Below are positions 62,530-64,000 of a stretch of 64,000 nt of DNA, one piece after another. Made by a program: the position numbers and the translations under genes. The stretch is taken from positions 34,050 through 98,049 of the forward strand of contig NZ_FNPI01000020.1 in assembly GCF_900107275.1 (NCBI RefSeq), given 5' to 3'. The first letter of the stretch is position 1; every line of letters begins with the position of its first letter. Origin of the DNA: Evansella caseinilytica. GTDB taxonomy: Bacteria > Bacillota > Bacilli > Bacillales > Salisediminibacteriaceae. The notes below the pieces were generated by a model, which was not told the DNA's origin, did not search any database, and was given only the letters and a program-made list of their open reading frames with translations.

Positions 62530-63489
62530 ATGAGAATGGATAAATTTTCGAAAAACAATCAAGCATATAGGGGGCAGTTTAACGGAAGTTCTGAACAAAA
62601 ATTTGAAATGGAAAGCCGGTTTCCGATTTATGACGATGCAACCCGTTTGTTTGAAAAACAGCAGTCTCATTCGGTCAACAAGGAATCTGTAGAGGAAGGA
62701 TTAGATACAACAGAAATCAATAATTATCAGTTAATAGAGGAAATCATTAAACTGACGCATCAATGTCCTATTGTATTTACATCAATAACGGATGCCGAAA
62801 CCATTTTTATATGGCTTAATGATGATGACATTGATATAAAAAATGTCATTGACGATATTGCAGTTAAAAATTGCGATGCTGAAATCATTATCATTGATGC
62901 ATCGAAACATAATCGAAGTATTTCAAATACCCATTTTAATGTTAAAAAGGGCTCTGAAGTTGCTTTAGTCCTCGGTTTCTTCTGCTTTTATAATCAGCTT
63001 TCGGAGGAAGAACTGATTCGGCAATTTCATGGTCACTGCGCACTGGAACCGTTCCGGTCGCTAATAGAGGCATATTCGCTATCGAATGTGGAAAAATGGA
63101 CAGAGCTAAAGCAAGAAAAACTGTTATTAATTTATCAGAAATTAGTCAATAACAAGGCGATCCACCATCATCTGATGATGGGGCAAATATTAAATCATGC
63201 GAATGTGGTTCAAGCAATCAGGGCTATCGCTCTGCTTCCGGTTTTCAACAACTTTCAAACCGGATTTCTACCTTTATCATTTGACGGCCAAGTAAATGAC
63301 TCTGTTCCATATGACTTCGATGCGTTTCGTTTATTTGACAGGATGGGTAAATCGATAAGATGTATGACGGAAAAAAAATGTGCGGTTGAACTGCAAGAAA
63401 ACAATCAAAGCTTCCGTTCGTTATTATACAATGTTTCTTTTGCCGACCGTTTTGATGTTGATCCCTTTCCTCTTTTTATACAAAAATAA
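62530..63489 (+). CDS. Molybdopterin oxidoreductase-like protein lacking the Fe-S N-terminus
   Basis: 319 residues; no named family recognised with certainty. Residues about 95-290 follow the pattern of the central domain of formate dehydrogenase-type molybdoenzymes: DAETIFIWLNDDDIDIKNVI, then AEIIIIDASKHNRS in place of IVVDPRxT, FNVKKGSEVALVLGFFCFYN in place of LPIRPGTDxALL, and MMGQILNHANVVQAIRAIAL. The cysteine cluster, the first molybdopterin-binding part and the C-terminal cofactor domain are missing, so it cannot be a normal enzyme. CGGAGTG before the ATG and a full open frame suggest it is expressed. It lies between bioY and an rRNA operon. Confidence 0.6.
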   Translation: MRMDKFSKNNQAYRGQFNGSSEQKFEMESRFPIYDDATRLFEKQQSHSVNKESVEEGLDTTEINNYQLIEEIIKLTHQCPIVFTSITDAETIFIWLNDDDIDIKNVIDDIAVKNCDAEIIIIDASKHNRSISNTHFNVKKGSEVALVLGFFCFYNQLSEEELIRQFHGHCALEPFRSLIEAYSLSNVEKWTELKQEKLLLIYQKLVNNKAIHHHLMMGQILNHANVVQAIRAIALLPVFNNFQTGFLPLSFDGQVNDSVPYDFDAFRLFDRMGKSIRCMTEKKCAVELQENNQSFRSLLYNVSFADRFDVDPFPLFIQK

Positions 63490-63746
63490 ATTATCATCTG
63501 TATTCTTGAAAGAAGGAAAGAACATTAATCTACAGGATCTTTTGAAAAGTACATTATCTATAAGAATAGTCATATTATTTTGCGGGCGAAGATTTATCAA
63601 CTTCGTCCCTGTTTGTTTATGGACTGGGCTGTCACGATATGACGTGGAAGACATTTTCGACTATTTAAAAATCTGCCAGCCGTTTACTTAATGAGTGATC
63701 TCTGTAAAATCGGTTTCTGTGACAATGAAAAAGTGAATAAAAAGTA

Positions 63747-63775
63747 TTGACTTATTATCCAGAACTCCATATAAT
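63747..63775 (+). promoter_or_regulatory. rRNA operon promoter P1
   Basis: TTGACT (63747-63752), 17-base spacer, TATAAT (63770-63775). Confidence 0.85.
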
Positions 63776-63844
63776 AGTTCAAGTCCGGCAAATGATGTTT
63801 TTGAGAAGAAAGGTAAATGCAAAGATTTTCTTTTTAAAAAAGTA

Positions 63845-63873
63845 TTGCATTTACAAAGTTATTGTGGTATATT
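63845..63873 (+). promoter_or_regulatory. rRNA operon promoter P2
   Basis: TTGCAT (63845-63850), 17-base spacer, TATATT (63868-63873), 98 bases after P1: the tandem arrangement usual for Bacillus rrn operons. Confidence 0.8.
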
Positions 63874-63879
63874 GATAAA

Positions 63880-64000
63880 TGTCGCTGTTAAAAACAGTGA
63901 GCTGGAATTGACCTTTGAAAACTAAACAAAAACCAAGCGAAGTGGGATATGAAAATATCCCGTCAATGAAAGAAAAAACAGCCAACATTTGGCTTGATGT
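63880..64000 (+). ncRNA. Leader of a 16S rRNA transcript (gene outside the window)
   Basis: ACCTTTGAAAACTAAACAAA at 63911-63930 is the conserved antitermination/processing segment found before Bacillus 16S genes, and it follows two tandem promoters. The mature 16S sequence is not reached before base 64000, so the call rests on the leader alone. Confidence 0.8.

Noticed and set aside
63380..63691. 103-codon frame overlapping the end of the molybdoenzyme-like gene
   Set aside because: It overlaps the better-supported frame, lacks a ribosome site and gives no recognisable continuation.

Overview
The window comes from a low-to-mid GC, endospore-forming Firmicute of the family Bacillaceae. Evidence: strong AGGAGG-type ribosome sites, TTG and GTG starts, sporulation genes (yunB, lytH/yunA, yutH, yuiC), and a gene order that follows the Bacillus subtilis yun-yut-yum-yui block almost gene by gene. 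The species cannot be named from the sequence. An aminofutalosine synthase (MqnE), a lysine-riboswitch NhaC carrier, an NSS/MetS pair and a TRAP transporter together recall halophilic or alkaliphilic relatives of Bacillus (inference).

Layout. 1-3851: two sugar ABC permease genes (one cut by the window edge) and a membrane-bound AraC-type regulator with a cre site. 4075-6896: a coiled-coil gene with a decayed copy of itself, a small membrane protein, and glpT behind a promoter and terminator-type leader. 7060-14472: yunF, yunE, yunD, yunC, an HD-GYP gene, thyA-dfrA and yunB. 14567-19116: a lysine riboswitch with an NhaC-family carrier, a long repeat, and an NSS symporter with its MetS-type small subunit. 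19284-32163: lytH, lipA, yutD, two small conserved genes, glpX, yutE, a cysteine-rich winged-helix regulator, yutF, yutG, yutH, yutI, yuzD, yutJ and yuzB. 32298-39675: a small CPYC protein, dapF, mqnE, yutM, yumC, ndh and yuiA.

The conserved backbone is then interrupted by insertions. Between yuiA and yuiB sits a glucuronate cluster (GntR regulator, GH67 alpha-glucuronidase, uxuA, uxuB-like). Between yuiB and yuiC lies a decayed polymorphic-toxin locus with three toxin-tip remnants, each followed by its own small membrane protein. Between yuiC and yuiD is a mannose PTS locus (manR, manP, manA). Between yuiD and yuiF is a TRAP transporter. After yuiF come a secreted unknown, bioY with a textbook BirA operator, and a molybdopterin-oxidoreductase-like fragment. 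The window ends in the tandem promoters and leader of an rRNA operon whose 16S gene starts just outside.

The most unusual trait is the density of small intergenic repeats. At least five families are present: a hairpin of about 40 bp in two sequence types (more than a dozen copies), longer composite elements bounded by the same hairpins, a MITE-like family with TGTTCAAAAA ends (including an exact 160-bp-period tandem duplication), a 40-bp perfect palindrome with half and mini derivatives, and a 130-bp triple-hairpin element that supplies the stop codon of two unrelated genes and shows a compensatory base change between copies. No CRISPR array, tRNA or intact transposase gene was seen.
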